A DNA stretch of 64,000 bases, taken from assembly GCF_000745775.1 (NCBI RefSeq), contig NZ_JQJY01000008.1, positions 1 to 64,000 on the forward strand, in the 5' to 3' direction. The notes under the pieces were generated by a model. That model made no database searches. It was not told where the DNA came from and saw nothing but the letters and a program-made list of their open reading frames with translations. How positions within the stretch are numbered: position 1 is the stretch's first letter; every line of letters starts with the position of its first letter. Of this stretch, positions 42,608 to 51,333 are shown in pieces. Source of the DNA: Flavobacterium sp. ASV13. GTDB lineage: Bacteria > Bacteroidota > Bacteroidia > Flavobacteriales > Flavobacteriaceae. Made by a program: the position numbers and the translations under genes.

Positions 42608-42633
42608 CAAAGTTACCAGGGGATACAAATTTA
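42608..42633 (-). promoter_or_regulatory. Two overlapping candidate -7 elements for the ClC gene
   Basis: TAACTTTG (42615-42608) and TAAATTTG (42633-42626) on the minus strand both match TAnnTTTG. The second leaves a more normal leader before the ATG at 42597. Confidence 0.4.
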
Positions 42634-42681
42634 GCTCTAAACATTCAATTTTGTATAATTTTTTGATGTAAATCTTTTTGT

Positions 42682-44364
42682 TTAAAATCCTGCGGCTTTG
42701 TCATCACCACGAAAATCGGCACCTCCTTCAAGAGTGTTGTCTGGCAAAACCAAAATCGCATCCACTTTACCAATTACAGGCGTCGTTTTTTCGTTGATCA
42801 GATATCCTTTTGCTTTTAAACTTTCTAATGTTTTGTCACTAAAAGTATTAGGCTCGAAAGTAATTAAATCAGGAAGCCATTGATGATGAAAGCGTGGTGC
42901 ATTTACAGCTTCCTGCATGCTCAAATTATATTCGTAAACATTTAAAATCGTTTGCAATACAGAGGTAATAATGGTTGATCCGCCTGGTGAACCTACAACC
43001 ATATAAAGTTTTCCATTTTTTTCTACAATGGTTGGTGTCATGGAACTCAGCATTCTTTTTTGTGGCGCAATACTGTTGGCTTCGTTTCCAACTAATCCAA
43101 ACATATTTGGAGATCCTGGTTTTGCACTAAAATCGTCCATTTCATTATTTAGGAAAAAGCCCAGTTCATCACAATAATATTTTGAACCAAATCCGTCGTT
43201 GATTGTGGTTGTGGCTGCAACAGCATTCCCAAATTGATCTACAATCGAGTAATGCGTTGTTTCTGTGCTTTCGCTATACGTGATTTTTCCTTCTTTAATA
43301 TCCGATGATAAAGTGGCTTTTTCGGAATTGAAATTTGACATTCGTTCTTTCAGATAACTGTCTGATAAAAGTCCGTTTATTGGAATTTTTACAAAATCAG
43401 GATCGCCTAAAAATTGGCTTCTGTCAGCATATGCTCTTCTTTCAGCTTCTACAATAACTTGTATAGACTTCTCAGAATTATGCCCCATTTTTGAAAGATA
43501 AAACGGTGAAACCATTTTAAGGATTTGTGCCAGACAGATTCCGCCGCTGCTTGGTGGAGCCATCGAAGTTATTTTTAAATCTTTATAGTCAAACTGAAGT
43601 GGTTTTCTCCACTTTGCTTCATAAAGCGCCAAATCTTTCATTGTGATTATACCGCCTTTTTTCTTCAAATAATCAACTAAAATTTGTGCTGTTTTGCCTT
43701 TATAAAATTCATCTTTTCCATTTTTTAGAATTCGTTTTAAGGTATTGGCAAGTGCAGGGTACTTTATGGTGTCTTTTTCTTTGAAATTTCCAGCCATAAG
43801 TGTATTTGGTCCATTGGCTTTTACAATGGCGTCATGGTAGGATTCAAGTTGTTTTTGTTGTTTTAATGTTACAACAACTCCTTTTTCGGCAAGGGCAATT
43901 ACAGGTTTCAAAATTTCCGACATCGGCAACGAACCTAATTTTTTATGAACGGCAAAAACGCCTGCGATTGTTCCCGGAACTCCAATTGCCAAAGCTGTTT
44001 CGGTACTTTTTCCTTTTATAACATTTCCATCTTTATCCAAAAACATATTTTTTGAGGCAGCGAGCGGTGCTTTTTCGCGGTAATCAAGACTTCCAACTTC
44101 GCCGTTTGCTTTTCTGTAAACCATAAATCCGCCTCCGCCAAGATTTCCTGCATAGGGATACGCAACAGCCAATGCTAATTCTGTAGCAGCCATTGCATCA
44201 AACGCATTGCCGCCTTTTTTCATTATTTCAACACCAATTTTTGAGGCTTCTTCGCGAGCCGAAACAACCATTGCTTTTGAAGCTGTTAAACCTGTTGGAT
44301 GAACAGCTTCCTGTGCAAAACTGTATAACGATATAAAAAAGAATAAAAACGAAATTTTTTTCAT
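42682..44364 (-). CDS. ggt: Gamma-glutamyltransferase
   Basis: The 560-residue periplasmic enzyme has a signal peptide (MKKISFLFFFISLYSFAQ). It cleaves or transfers the gamma-glutamyl group of glutathione and related peptides. The proenzyme self-cleaves before the catalytic Thr369 in ETTHYSIVDQFGNAV; the large subunit has GGGFMVYRKANG and LDYREKAP. Small-subunit motifs include GFGSKYYCDELGFFLNNEMDDF and the oxyanion SSMTPTIV and VVGSPGGSTI. The length is normal and the active-site residues look intact. Confidence 0.96.
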   Translation of the reverse strand: MKKISFLFFFISLYSFAQEAVHPTGLTASKAMVVSAREEASKIGVEIMKKGGNAFDAMAATELALAVAYPYAGNLGGGGFMVYRKANGEVGSLDYREKAPLAASKNMFLDKDGNVIKGKSTETALAIGVPGTIAGVFAVHKKLGSLPMSEILKPVIALAEKGVVVTLKQQKQLESYHDAIVKANGPNTLMAGNFKEKDTIKYPALANTLKRILKNGKDEFYKGKTAQILVDYLKKKGGIITMKDLALYEAKWRKPLQFDYKDLKITSMAPPSSGGICLAQILKMVSPFYLSKMGHNSEKSIQVIVEAERRAYADRSQFLGDPDFVKIPINGLLSDSYLKERMSNFNSEKATLSSDIKEGKITYSESTETTHYSIVDQFGNAVAATTTINDGFGSKYYCDELGFFLNNEMDDFSAKPGSPNMFGLVGNEANSIAPQKRMLSSMTPTIVEKNGKLYMVVGSPGGSTIITSVLQTILNVYEYNLSMQEAVNAPRFHHQWLPDLITFEPNTFSDKTLESLKAKGYLINEKTTPVIGKVDAILVLPDNTLEGGADFRGDDKAAGF

Positions 44365-44393
44365 AACTGAAACTATAATCTATCGGTTTGAAT

Positions 44394-44978
44394 TTATAAG
44401 GAGATTAATTTTTGATTGGCATGCAAACGAAGATCTTCAAAAAACAGCGTGAATTCCTCTTCAAATTCGGCATAAAACTCTTTTAGTTCTTCGCTGGCAT
44501 ATTGCATTTTTGACATGTTTTTCGATCGTCGGTCCATTTGTGTTAGAATTTGATGAATTCCTTCCACTGTTCTATAACTTAGGAGCCAGTTTCTTTCGAT
44601 CATATAAGGCATTAAACCTTGTGTTTTTTCAGTTAAAATTGAATAATTTTCGTCTAATGATTTATAAAAACGATTTATAAAGCTTTCCAGATTTTCATCT
44701 GAATATTTTGTCCAGTTTTTGGCTAAAAAATGATCATATACAATATCCACAATTACTCCTGCGTAATGATGGTATTTTTCATGTAAACGCTTGGTGCTTT
44801 GTCTAAAAATATCGTGAGAATCCGTATAAGTGTCAATAAATCTATGCAAAAGAATTCCTTTTTGAACATCTTTTGGGAAATGTTCAAATTGTTTTCCGCG
44901 AATGCCATCGGCCATAAAATTACCAATTTTGATCAAATCATTATCGCCTGAAAGATAGATGTGGGCAAGGAAATTCAT
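44394..44978 (-). CDS. ACP phosphodiesterase-like protein (AcpH family)
   Basis: The 194-residue protein starts MNFLAHIYLSGDNDLIKIGNFMADGIRGK, the family's HD-like metal motif region. GILLHRFIDTYTDSHDIFRQS and VDIVYDHFLAKNW follow. AcpH removes 4'-phosphopantetheine from acyl carrier protein in E. coli, but many Bacteroidota homologues are untested. It lies 29 bp upstream of ggt on the same strand and may be cotranscribed by chance or design. Confidence 0.85.
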   Translation of the reverse strand: MNFLAHIYLSGDNDLIKIGNFMADGIRGKQFEHFPKDVQKGILLHRFIDTYTDSHDIFRQSTKRLHEKYHHYAGVIVDIVYDHFLAKNWTKYSDENLESFINRFYKSLDENYSILTEKTQGLMPYMIERNWLLSYRTVEGIHQILTQMDRRSKNMSKMQYASEELKEFYAEFEEEFTLFFEDLRLHANQKLISL

Positions 44979-44984
44979 TTTTTT

Positions 44985-45250
44985 AAGATACTAAGGTTCT
45001 AAGATACTAAGATACTAAGTTTTTTAGCAAATGTGTTTTTTAAGATGCTAAGTTTCGAAGATACTAAGGAACTATGTTATTTTAGTAAATGTATGAAAAG
45101 TTTTTAATATCGATTTATTGAAGTGTTTTGCAATTTCTAAACTTGATAATTATTTAAAATCACGGCAACTTAGCAACTTAGTATCTTAGAACCTTAGCAT
45201 CTTTTTTTAAAATCTTAGCAGCTTAGTATCTTAGAACCTTAGTAACTTTT
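44985..45250. repeat. TAAGATACTAAG-type repeat array with inverted halves
   Basis: The left half (44985-45075) iterates words such as AAGATACTAAGGTTCTAAG. The right half (45165-45250) contains their reverse complements (CTTAGTATCTTAGAACCTTAG) twice. The central 90 bp is unrelated. The halves can form a long imperfect hairpin. The spacer between the ACP phosphodiesterase-like gene and glmM holds no gene. Confidence 0.8.
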
Positions 45251-45251
45251 T

Positions 45252-45259
45252 TATATTTG
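45252..45259 (+). promoter_or_regulatory. -7 promoter element of glmM
   Basis: TATATTTG matches the consensus exactly and lies 26 bp before the ATG, immediately after the repeat array. Confidence 0.55.
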
Positions 45260-45285
45260 TAATAAAATAACCTTAACTCAAAAAA

Positions 45286-46674
45286 ATGACTTTAATAAAA
45301 TCGATATCCGGAATTCGTGGAACGATAGGAGGAAAAGTTGGTGACAACCTGACTCCTGTTGATGCGGTGAAATTTGCATCGGCGTACGGAACATTTCTAA
45401 AAAATAATACTTCAAAAGAAAAATTAACCGTTGTAATTGGTCGCGATGCCAGAATTTCAGGGCCAATGATTCACAATCTTGTTGTGAATACTTTAATAGG
45501 TTTAGGAATTGACGTTATTGATCTTGGACTTTCGACAACACCAACTGTAGAGGTTGCTGTTCCTTTAGAAAAAGCTGATGGCGGAATTATTTTGACAGCA
45601 TCTCATAATCCAAAACAATGGAATGCCTTAAAATTATTGAATGAAAAAGGGGAGTTTTTAAGCGGTGCTGATGGCGCAAAAATTCTTGAAATTGCCGAAG
45701 CTGAAGCTTTTGATTTTTCTGACGTTGACAGTTTGGGAGAAATTACAGTTAACGACGCTTATATGGATATTCATATTGATGAAGTTCTAAATCTTCCATT
45801 AGTTGATGCTGAAGCTGTAAAAGCAGCTAAATTTAAAGTGGTAGTTGACGGTGTAAATTCATCAGGAGGAATTGTTATTCCGAAACTTTTGGAACAAATG
45901 GGTGTTGAAGTTGTAAAATTATATTGCGAACCAAACGGACATTTTCCACACAATCCTGAGCCATTAAAAGAACATTTGACTGATATTTCAGAATTGGTAG
46001 TTAAAGAAAAAGCGCATCTTGGAATTGTAGTTGATCCAGATGTTGATCGTTTGGCTTTCATCAGCGAAGACGGTGAAATGTTTGGTGAAGAATATACGCT
46101 TGTTGCTTGCGCAGATTATGTTTTGAGCAAAACTCCAGGAAATACAGTTTCGAATATGTCATCTTCACGTGCTTTAAGAGATGTTACTAAATCTTATAAT
46201 GGAGGTTATGAAGCAAGTGCAGTAGGAGAGGTGAATGTTGTGGAATTGATGAAAAAAAATAATGCAATTATTGGCGGAGAAGGAAACGGCGGTATTATTT
46301 ATCCTGAATTGCATTACGGAAGAGACAGTTTAGTTGGAGTTGCTTTGTTTTTAACGCATTTAGCAAACAAAAAAATATCAGTTTCTGCATTGAGAGCTTC
46401 TTATCCTGAATATTATATGAGCAAAAATAAAATTGAATTGACACCACAAATTGATGTTGACGCAATTTTAGCTGCAATGACAGACAAATACAAAAACGAA
46501 GATATTTCGACAATTGATGGTGTAAAAATTGATTTTGCTGTAGAATGGGTTCATTTAAGAAAATCGAACACAGAACCGATCATTCGTATTTATACAGAAT
46601 CGTCTTCACAAGAAGAAGCTGATAAATTAGCACTTAGAATTATTGATGAAATTAAAGTAATCGCAGGATTATAA
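45286..46674 (+). CDS. glmM: Phosphoglucosamine mutase
   Basis: The 462-residue enzyme interconverts glucosamine 6- and 1-phosphate on the way to UDP-GlcNAc. The start SISGIRGTIGG, the phosphoserine loop ILTASHNPKQWNALK (Ser106), the magnesium site DPDVDRLAF, the sugar-binding GEGNGGIIYPE and the C-terminal phosphate loop SNTEPIIRIYTE are all present. Phosphomannomutase activity cannot be excluded, but the GIRGTIGG and TPTVEVAV features and overall length fit the Bacteroidota GlmM. It has its own promoter and terminator. Confidence 0.93.
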   Translation: MTLIKSISGIRGTIGGKVGDNLTPVDAVKFASAYGTFLKNNTSKEKLTVVIGRDARISGPMIHNLVVNTLIGLGIDVIDLGLSTTPTVEVAVPLEKADGGIILTASHNPKQWNALKLLNEKGEFLSGADGAKILEIAEAEAFDFSDVDSLGEITVNDAYMDIHIDEVLNLPLVDAEAVKAAKFKVVVDGVNSSGGIVIPKLLEQMGVEVVKLYCEPNGHFPHNPEPLKEHLTDISELVVKEKAHLGIVVDPDVDRLAFISEDGEMFGEEYTLVACADYVLSKTPGNTVSNMSSSRALRDVTKSYNGGYEASAVGEVNVVELMKKNNAIIGGEGNGGIIYPELHYGRDSLVGVALFLTHLANKKISVSALRASYPEYYMSKNKIELTPQIDVDAILAAMTDKYKNEDISTIDGVKIDFAVEWVHLRKSNTEPIIRIYTESSSQEEADKLALRIIDEIKVIAGL

Positions 46675-46691
46675 ATTTTTCATTTAAATAC

Positions 46692-46730
46692 AAAAGCCTC
46701 TTTTGAAATTTCAAAAGAGGCTTTTCTTTT
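46692..46730. terminator. Bidirectional terminator after glmM
   Basis: A perfect 34-base palindromic stem starting AAAAGCCTCTTTTGAAATTT, followed by a T-rich run, separates the convergent glmM and glycanase genes. Confidence 0.85.
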
Positions 46731-46743
46731 TGGTTAGATATAT

Positions 46744-48228
46744 TTAGTTTTTGATAATTTTAATTGATTTTTGGATTTTTCCGTAAGAAGCATTTACGAT
46801 ATAAACTCCAGCAGCAAGTTTTTCGCCAATTTTAATATCTTGATTCGTGAAATAATCTTTAGATTCGAAACAAACTTTTCCACTCATATCAACGATTTTC
46901 AAAATTATAGATTCAGTTTCAGAAGATTTAATATGAAGTGTGGATTGATTTTTAACCGGATTTGGATAAATCGTAAAAGAGTCTTTTTCAGCAATTGGAT
47001 CATTTACTCCTAGATTTCCGGCAGTAACATCAATATAATTAAAATTCATGTCGTTTGATTTGAATTTAATTTTCAGATAAACTTCTCCTTTAGGAAGTGT
47101 AACACCACTCACGATTTTATCTGTATAAGTTTGATAACCTCCAGTTGCAGGAAAGGTTTCATCTGTTTTTACAACTACATTGTTTACCAGAATATCGAAT
47201 TTTCCGTTTATAGCGGGTGCGGCTACTCTAAAATTTAGATTGTACGTTCCAGCATCAGCTACATTCAATAAAAATTCATTCCAGTCTCCTTCATTTATAA
47301 AACATACATTTTGTCCTGTATCAGAATCTGTTGTGGCTTGTAAACCAGTTCCTTTTCTGCGGTAATGTTTGTTTGCGGTAATTTTTCCCGGAATATTCAT
47401 TTTTTTAGAAGTATAACTTTCGTTTATGTAAGCTGTTCCAATTGGTTTTAAAACGCCACTTGTTGGGCTTAACAATTGCCCTTCTTGCATATCAGTCCAA
47501 TCCGCCGGAACTCGACCTGTAAACCAAGAATATCTGTAAATGTCCGGGTCATTTTCAAAACTACTTACAATAGTTTTCATGAAACTGATTTTATCGGCTT
47601 CACTTTGAATAACTCGGTTTGCAAATTCAGTTACCCAAACTGGGCGATTGTATTTTTTAAGGTTTCCGGTAACTCCAATAACCGAACCTGCTGTATTATC
47701 ATAAGTATGAAAAGCAATATAATCGACTTTGCAAGTTGGACATAAAAGAAAAAATTGGTCGTGCCATGCAACCGGATCACTGAATCCTCCATAATTGTTT
47801 GGTCCATTGTATGCAGGAGATGCGCTGACGATTTCTAAGTTTTTTGCGGCAGCCACTTTTTCTACATTTGCCCACGCATTAACAGCTTCTTGTGGTGTTA
47901 ATCTCGCGCCGTCGTTAAAATTAGGTTCATTAAAAGCCAATAAATATTTTGCTCCGGGTTTAATATTGTCAATAAAAGTCTGTACTTCGTTATCATTTAA
48001 TTTTCCCCAGGCCATAGGAACATACTCAACACCAATAGAAGCGTAATTAGCATTGGTATCATTTTCAGGGATTCTTCCCCAGTTGTACCACCATGAAACT
48101 CCGGGTTTTAGAGCCATTAAATCGGCAACGCTGTTTTGTCCGTAGGCAATACCTCGTTTTGGACTTTGAGCAAAAACGGGTTTCGAAAAACAAATTATTA
48201 AAAATGTGAAAAGTAATTTTTTGATCAT
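46744..48228 (-). CDS. Secreted GH128-like glycanase with CBM and T9SS sorting domain
   Basis: The ATG at 48228 gives 494 residues with a signal peptide (MIKKLLFTFLIICFSKPVFAQ). Residues about 22-255 match the Asl1-like/GH128 catalytic domain: KRGIAYG, SWWYNWG, LLAFNEPNF (likely acid/base Glu), VDYIAFHTYD and VWVTEFANR (likely nucleophile Glu). A CBM6-like beta-sandwich follows (GLQATTDSDTGQNVCFI... NFNYIDVTAG). The last 80 residues form a type A T9SS sorting domain (FTIYPNPVKNQSTLHI ... AAGVYIV). GH128 enzymes cleave beta-1,3-glucans; that specificity is inferred. Confidence 0.88.
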   Translation of the reverse strand: MIKKLLFTFLIICFSKPVFAQSPKRGIAYGQNSVADLMALKPGVSWWYNWGRIPENDTNANYASIGVEYVPMAWGKLNDNEVQTFIDNIKPGAKYLLAFNEPNFNDGARLTPQEAVNAWANVEKVAAAKNLEIVSASPAYNGPNNYGGFSDPVAWHDQFFLLCPTCKVDYIAFHTYDNTAGSVIGVTGNLKKYNRPVWVTEFANRVIQSEADKISFMKTIVSSFENDPDIYRYSWFTGRVPADWTDMQEGQLLSPTSGVLKPIGTAYINESYTSKKMNIPGKITANKHYRRKGTGLQATTDSDTGQNVCFINEGDWNEFLLNVADAGTYNLNFRVAAPAINGKFDILVNNVVVKTDETFPATGGYQTYTDKIVSGVTLPKGEVYLKIKFKSNDMNFNYIDVTAGNLGVNDPIAEKDSFTIYPNPVKNQSTLHIKSSETESIILKIVDMSGKVCFESKDYFTNQDIKIGEKLAAGVYIVNASYGKIQKSIKIIKN

Positions 48229-48273
48229 GGGTATTAATTTTGCAATGGTTTTTGGATAGTTTTTAGTCAGCTT

Positions 48274-48281
48274 CAAATTTA
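48274..48281 (-). promoter_or_regulatory. -7 promoter element of the glycanase gene
   Basis: TAAATTTG on the minus strand, 45 bp before the ATG, matches TAnnTTTG exactly. Confidence 0.4.
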
Positions 48282-48404
48282 TATTGTTTGTCTAAATTTG
48301 CTTCTGTTTTAATTCAACAAAAATCATTACAAAAACACATCAAAAATTTATTTGAGGGCTTTAAAACATCGTTTTTTATTGTTGTGTACTTTCATAAATA
48401 AAAA

Positions 48405-48440
48405 AGTCCAAAAAGTATTTCTTCTTTTTGGACTCTGTTT
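48405..48440 (-). terminator. Terminator of the acyltransferase gene
   Basis: AGTCCAAAAAG and CTTTTTGGACT pair around an eight-base loop. A and T runs on both sides allow action in either direction. Confidence 0.8.
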
Positions 48441-48449
48441 TTTATAAAA

Positions 48450-49325
48450 TTAGGAATCAACACGATGTTTCCATCTTTTGTGTGTCCATAAATAATATTC
48501 TGGTTTTGCAAGAATTTGTTTTTCTACCTCTTTCAAATACATTTCTGTAATTTCAAAATCGGGAAAATCTTTTGGATTATCAGCAATAGGAATAAATGTA
48601 GCTTCATAATAACCTCTTCCTGTTTTTTTTACGTTGGCAAAAATAACGCTTAGATTGTATTTTTTTGCCAGCATTTCTGCTCCTGTATGTACAGGAACTT
48701 CTACTCCCATAAATTCCATCGAGTGGAAAATTCGATCTAATTTAGGAGATTGATCACTTGCTAAACCGTACATGCTCAAAGTTCCGTCACGCTGATTTTG
48801 TGCCATTGTTGGGATTGCTTTTCGGGTTTCGATCATTTCGGTTTTGTATTTAGAGCGAATTTTTCGAACTAATTTATCAAAATAGGGATTAGCTAGTTTT
48901 TTATAAACAGCAACACCCTGAAAACCAATTTTTGGATTGATTGTCATAAGCCATTCGTAACTTGCATAATGAGAAGCAACCAGAATCACGCTTTTTCCTT
49001 TTTTAGCATAATCCAATACCAAGTCAAGATTCGTTACTTTGAATCTTCTTTCCATTTCTTCTGGAGAAATACTCATGGTTTTGATCATTTCTAAAAACAT
49101 ATCACACATATGGCTGTAGAATTTTTTCTCAATAACTTTTCTTTCAGCATCACTTAAATGTGGCAAAGCCAAAGCCAAATTCTCACGAACTACTTTTCGG
49201 CGATAGCCAATAACATGATAAACCAGAAAATAAACGAAATCTGAAAACCTGTAAAATAACCAAAATGGAAGTATAGAGATAAGCCAAAGTAAAGGATAGG
49301 CTAAAATATAGACTAGAAATTGCAT
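48450..49325 (-). CDS. Lysophospholipid/lipid A acyltransferase (LpxL/HtrB-like)
   Basis: The 291-residue protein has an N-terminal membrane helix (LVYILAYPLLWLISILPFWLFYRF). The catalytic HX4E motif is HYASYE in ILVASHYASYEWL. MYGLASDQSPK and the C-terminal YYLWTHKRWKHR are also typical. Such enzymes add a secondary acyl chain to lipid A on the inner face of the inner membrane; in Bacteroidota related proteins may also make aminolipids. The gene is monocistronic, with a promoter and a terminator visible. Confidence 0.9.
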   Translation of the reverse strand: MQFLVYILAYPLLWLISILPFWLFYRFSDFVYFLVYHVIGYRRKVVRENLALALPHLSDAERKVIEKKFYSHMCDMFLEMIKTMSISPEEMERRFKVTNLDLVLDYAKKGKSVILVASHYASYEWLMTINPKIGFQGVAVYKKLANPYFDKLVRKIRSKYKTEMIETRKAIPTMAQNQRDGTLSMYGLASDQSPKLDRIFHSMEFMGVEVPVHTGAEMLAKKYNLSVIFANVKKTGRGYYEATFIPIADNPKDFPDFEITEMYLKEVEKQILAKPEYYLWTHKRWKHRVDS

Positions 49326-49339
49326 GTAATTTTTTTTTA

Positions 49340-49347
49340 CAAATATA
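49340..49347 (-). promoter_or_regulatory. -7 promoter element of the acyltransferase gene
   Basis: TATATTTG on the minus strand, 15 bp before the ATG, is an exact match. Confidence 0.5.
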
Positions 49348-49437
49348 AAGTAAAAATGAATAGATGCCGATATTTTGGTTAGTGGCGGACTTATGTTTAA
49401 GAATGACTATATTTACCATTCACAATAAATATTTTTT

Positions 49438-50076
49438 ATGAATGCTATTTTGATTGGAATTATAGTTGCCAATGTTCTTTTTAGTTATAAAGGTTTTAAC
49501 GATTATGCTTTTTTCAGAAAATATGAATTTCATGTTGGAAGTATTCGTTCAGGAGAGCAGATAAGAATGCTTTCTTCGGGATTTTTACATGTTGATTTTA
49601 TGCACTTGGCTTTTAATATGTTTACACTTTGGTGTTTTGCGCCTGTTGTTTCAAACTTGCTGAGTGATTTTTCTTTTGTTTTGATTTATTTTGGAAGTTT
49701 GATTTTTGGAAATCTGCTTACCATGCTTTTTCATAAAAACGATTATAGTTATCGTGCAGTTGGTGCTTCTGGCGCTGTGACAGGAGTTTTGTATTCGGCT
49801 ATTTTATTGCAGCCCGATATGACATTAGGAATTTATGGCATAATTCCGATTCCGGCATATTTGTTCGGAATTTTATATTTATTGTATTCAATTTATGGAA
49901 TGAAAGCCAAAAATGACAATATTGGGCATACAGCACACTTTGGAGGTGCTATAGGCGGGTATTTAATTACTTTGATCAAAGATCCTTCTTTAATTGTTGA
50001 TCATACTTTAATGACAATTCTATTGGCAATTCCGATTATTATACTTTTTGGGATGGCTAAATTAGGAAAATTGTAA
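49438..50076 (+). CDS. Rhomboid-family intramembrane serine protease
   Basis: The 212-residue protein has about six hydrophobic helices. The catalytic Ser111 lies in the GASGAVTGVLY motif and His167 in GHTAHFGGAIGGYL. HVDFMHLAFNMFTLWCFA is the L1/TM2 signature. Rhomboids cleave transmembrane substrates within the membrane. The substrate is unknown. A SIMPL-domain gene follows 52 bp downstream on the same strand. Confidence 0.92.
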   Translation: MNAILIGIIVANVLFSYKGFNDYAFFRKYEFHVGSIRSGEQIRMLSSGFLHVDFMHLAFNMFTLWCFAPVVSNLLSDFSFVLIYFGSLIFGNLLTMLFHKNDYSYRAVGASGAVTGVLYSAILLQPDMTLGIYGIIPIPAYLFGILYLLYSIYGMKAKNDNIGHTAHFGGAIGGYLITLIKDPSLIVDHTLMTILLAIPIIILFGMAKLGKL

Positions 50077-50128
50077 GGCTGGCATAACTTTTGAAATGTC
50101 CTTATCAATAATTTAAAATATAACAAAA

Positions 50129-50821
50129 ATGAAAAAACTAGTATTATTTTTAACAATCATGTTTATGACTATGTCTTACGGCCAAGAAACCAAACAAATA
50201 CCTCTTATTAACGTTAATGGGGAAGGAAAAGTAAAAGTAGCACCTGATCAGGTTTGTATTTCGGCTACGGTTGAAACAAAAGGGAATAATGCTAAAGACG
50301 TCAAAAAGCAAAATGACGAAAAAATGGACGCTGTTTTAAAATTCATTAAAAAGATGAATATCCCAACAGCTGATTTCAAAACAAAGCAAGTTGCTTTGAA
50401 CCCGCAGTATGATTACGAAAAGAAAAAAACGAGTTATAATGCGACACAAACTGTTGAAATCATCGTAAAAGATTTATCTAAATATGATGAATTGATGGAA
50501 GGTTTGGTTCAGCAGGGAATTAACCGAATTGACAGAGTAACTTTTGAATCTTCTAAAGAAGCTCAATTACAAGCTGAAGCTAGAAAATTGGCAATGAAAG
50601 ATGCTAAAGCAAAAGCAGACGATTATGTTTCTGTTTTAGGTCAAAAAGTTGGAAAAGCTTTTGTTATTTCTGATAATTCTCAAGTTTATCATCCACAGCC
50701 AATGTATGCTGCTATGAGAATGAAAGAATCAGCAGATTCTATGGGAGCTTCTAATGAAACTTTAGCAATCGGTGAAATTGAAATTACAGCGAATGTAAGC
50801 GTAAGTTTTATTTTGGACTAA
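50129..50821 (+). CDS. SIMPL-domain (DUF541) secreted protein
   Basis: The 230-residue protein has a signal peptide (MKKLVLFLTIMFMTMSYGQ). The rest is a SIMPL/DUF541 domain: INVNGEGKVKVAPDQVCISATVETKGNNAKDV, LKFIKKMNIPTADFKTKQVALNPQYDYEKKK, and ITANVSVSFIL at the end. The fold forms oligomeric rings in BP26-like proteins, and the function is not well defined. It should be periplasmic. Confidence 0.88.
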   Translation: MKKLVLFLTIMFMTMSYGQETKQIPLINVNGEGKVKVAPDQVCISATVETKGNNAKDVKKQNDEKMDAVLKFIKKMNIPTADFKTKQVALNPQYDYEKKKTSYNATQTVEIIVKDLSKYDELMEGLVQQGINRIDRVTFESSKEAQLQAEARKLAMKDAKAKADDYVSVLGQKVGKAFVISDNSQVYHPQPMYAAMRMKESADSMGASNETLAIGEIEITANVSVSFILD

Positions 50822-50846
50822 AAAAATAGAATTCCAAATATTTAAA

Positions 50847-50888
50847 AATCCAAATTCCAATTCAAATTGGGATTTGGATTTTTTTTGT
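50847..50888 (+). terminator. Terminator of the SIMPL gene
   Basis: AATCCAAATTCCAA and TTGGGATTTGGATT pair with one G-U around a six-base loop and are followed by eight Ts. Confidence 0.85.
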
Positions 50889-51049
50889 TTAAAACTATAA
50901 TAGGAACTTTAAACAAATAAGGTTTGTGTAAAAACGTGATAGGAATTCCCAAAAATGCTTAAACACTTTTGATGAAAAATTAATCGGGTTGAATACTAAT
51001 TTGAATCGATTAAAAAGAAAGCAGCAATATCATATTGCTGCTTTTTTAT
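50889..51049 (+). ncRNA. Candidate small RNA ending at an orphan terminator
   Basis: A second strong intrinsic terminator (AAAGCAGCAATA, loop TCA, TATTGCTGCTTT and Ts; 51018-51049) lies 160 bp after the SIMPL terminator with no open frame between them. A short transcript starting in 50889-51000 would explain it. The promoter is not clearly visible, so the 5' end is arbitrary. A backup terminator is the simpler alternative. Confidence 0.3.
51018..51049 (+). terminator. Strong intrinsic terminator without an obvious upstream gene
   Basis: A perfect 12-bp stem with a three-base loop, followed by a T-rich tail. Confidence 0.8.
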
Positions 51050-51333
51050 TTAGATGGAGTTCTGGATTTGGATTTCATAATGGATTCTTAATTATTTATG
51101 TGTTCTGTAATTTTTCCAGATATTTTTTATAAGAACGTCATTTTTTAGCTACAAAACATGGGTAAAATGTATACGTGAGACATTATTATACCCAAAAACG
51201 GATTTTATTGCTCCCTCTGAAAACCATTAATTAATCAAATTTGTCCCAGTAAAATCATTAATCGGTTTTGACCGAAGCTCAGAAGATTTTAGAAAACTAA
51301 CTAATTAATTAACCAACAAATTACAAACCAAAA
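51050..51333 (+). other. Long leader region of the SusC/SusD operon
   Basis: About 280 bp precede susC. The part 51140-51333 includes an imperfect dyad ATTAATCGGTTTTGACCGAAG near 51260 but no exact TAnnTTTG. No regulator is encoded here. Confidence 0.4.

Noticed and set aside
42682..44364. Uncleaved or inactive gamma-glutamyltransferase
   Set aside because: The cleavage-site Thr369 and the SPGGS and SSMTP motifs are all present, so I treat it as an ordinary ggt.
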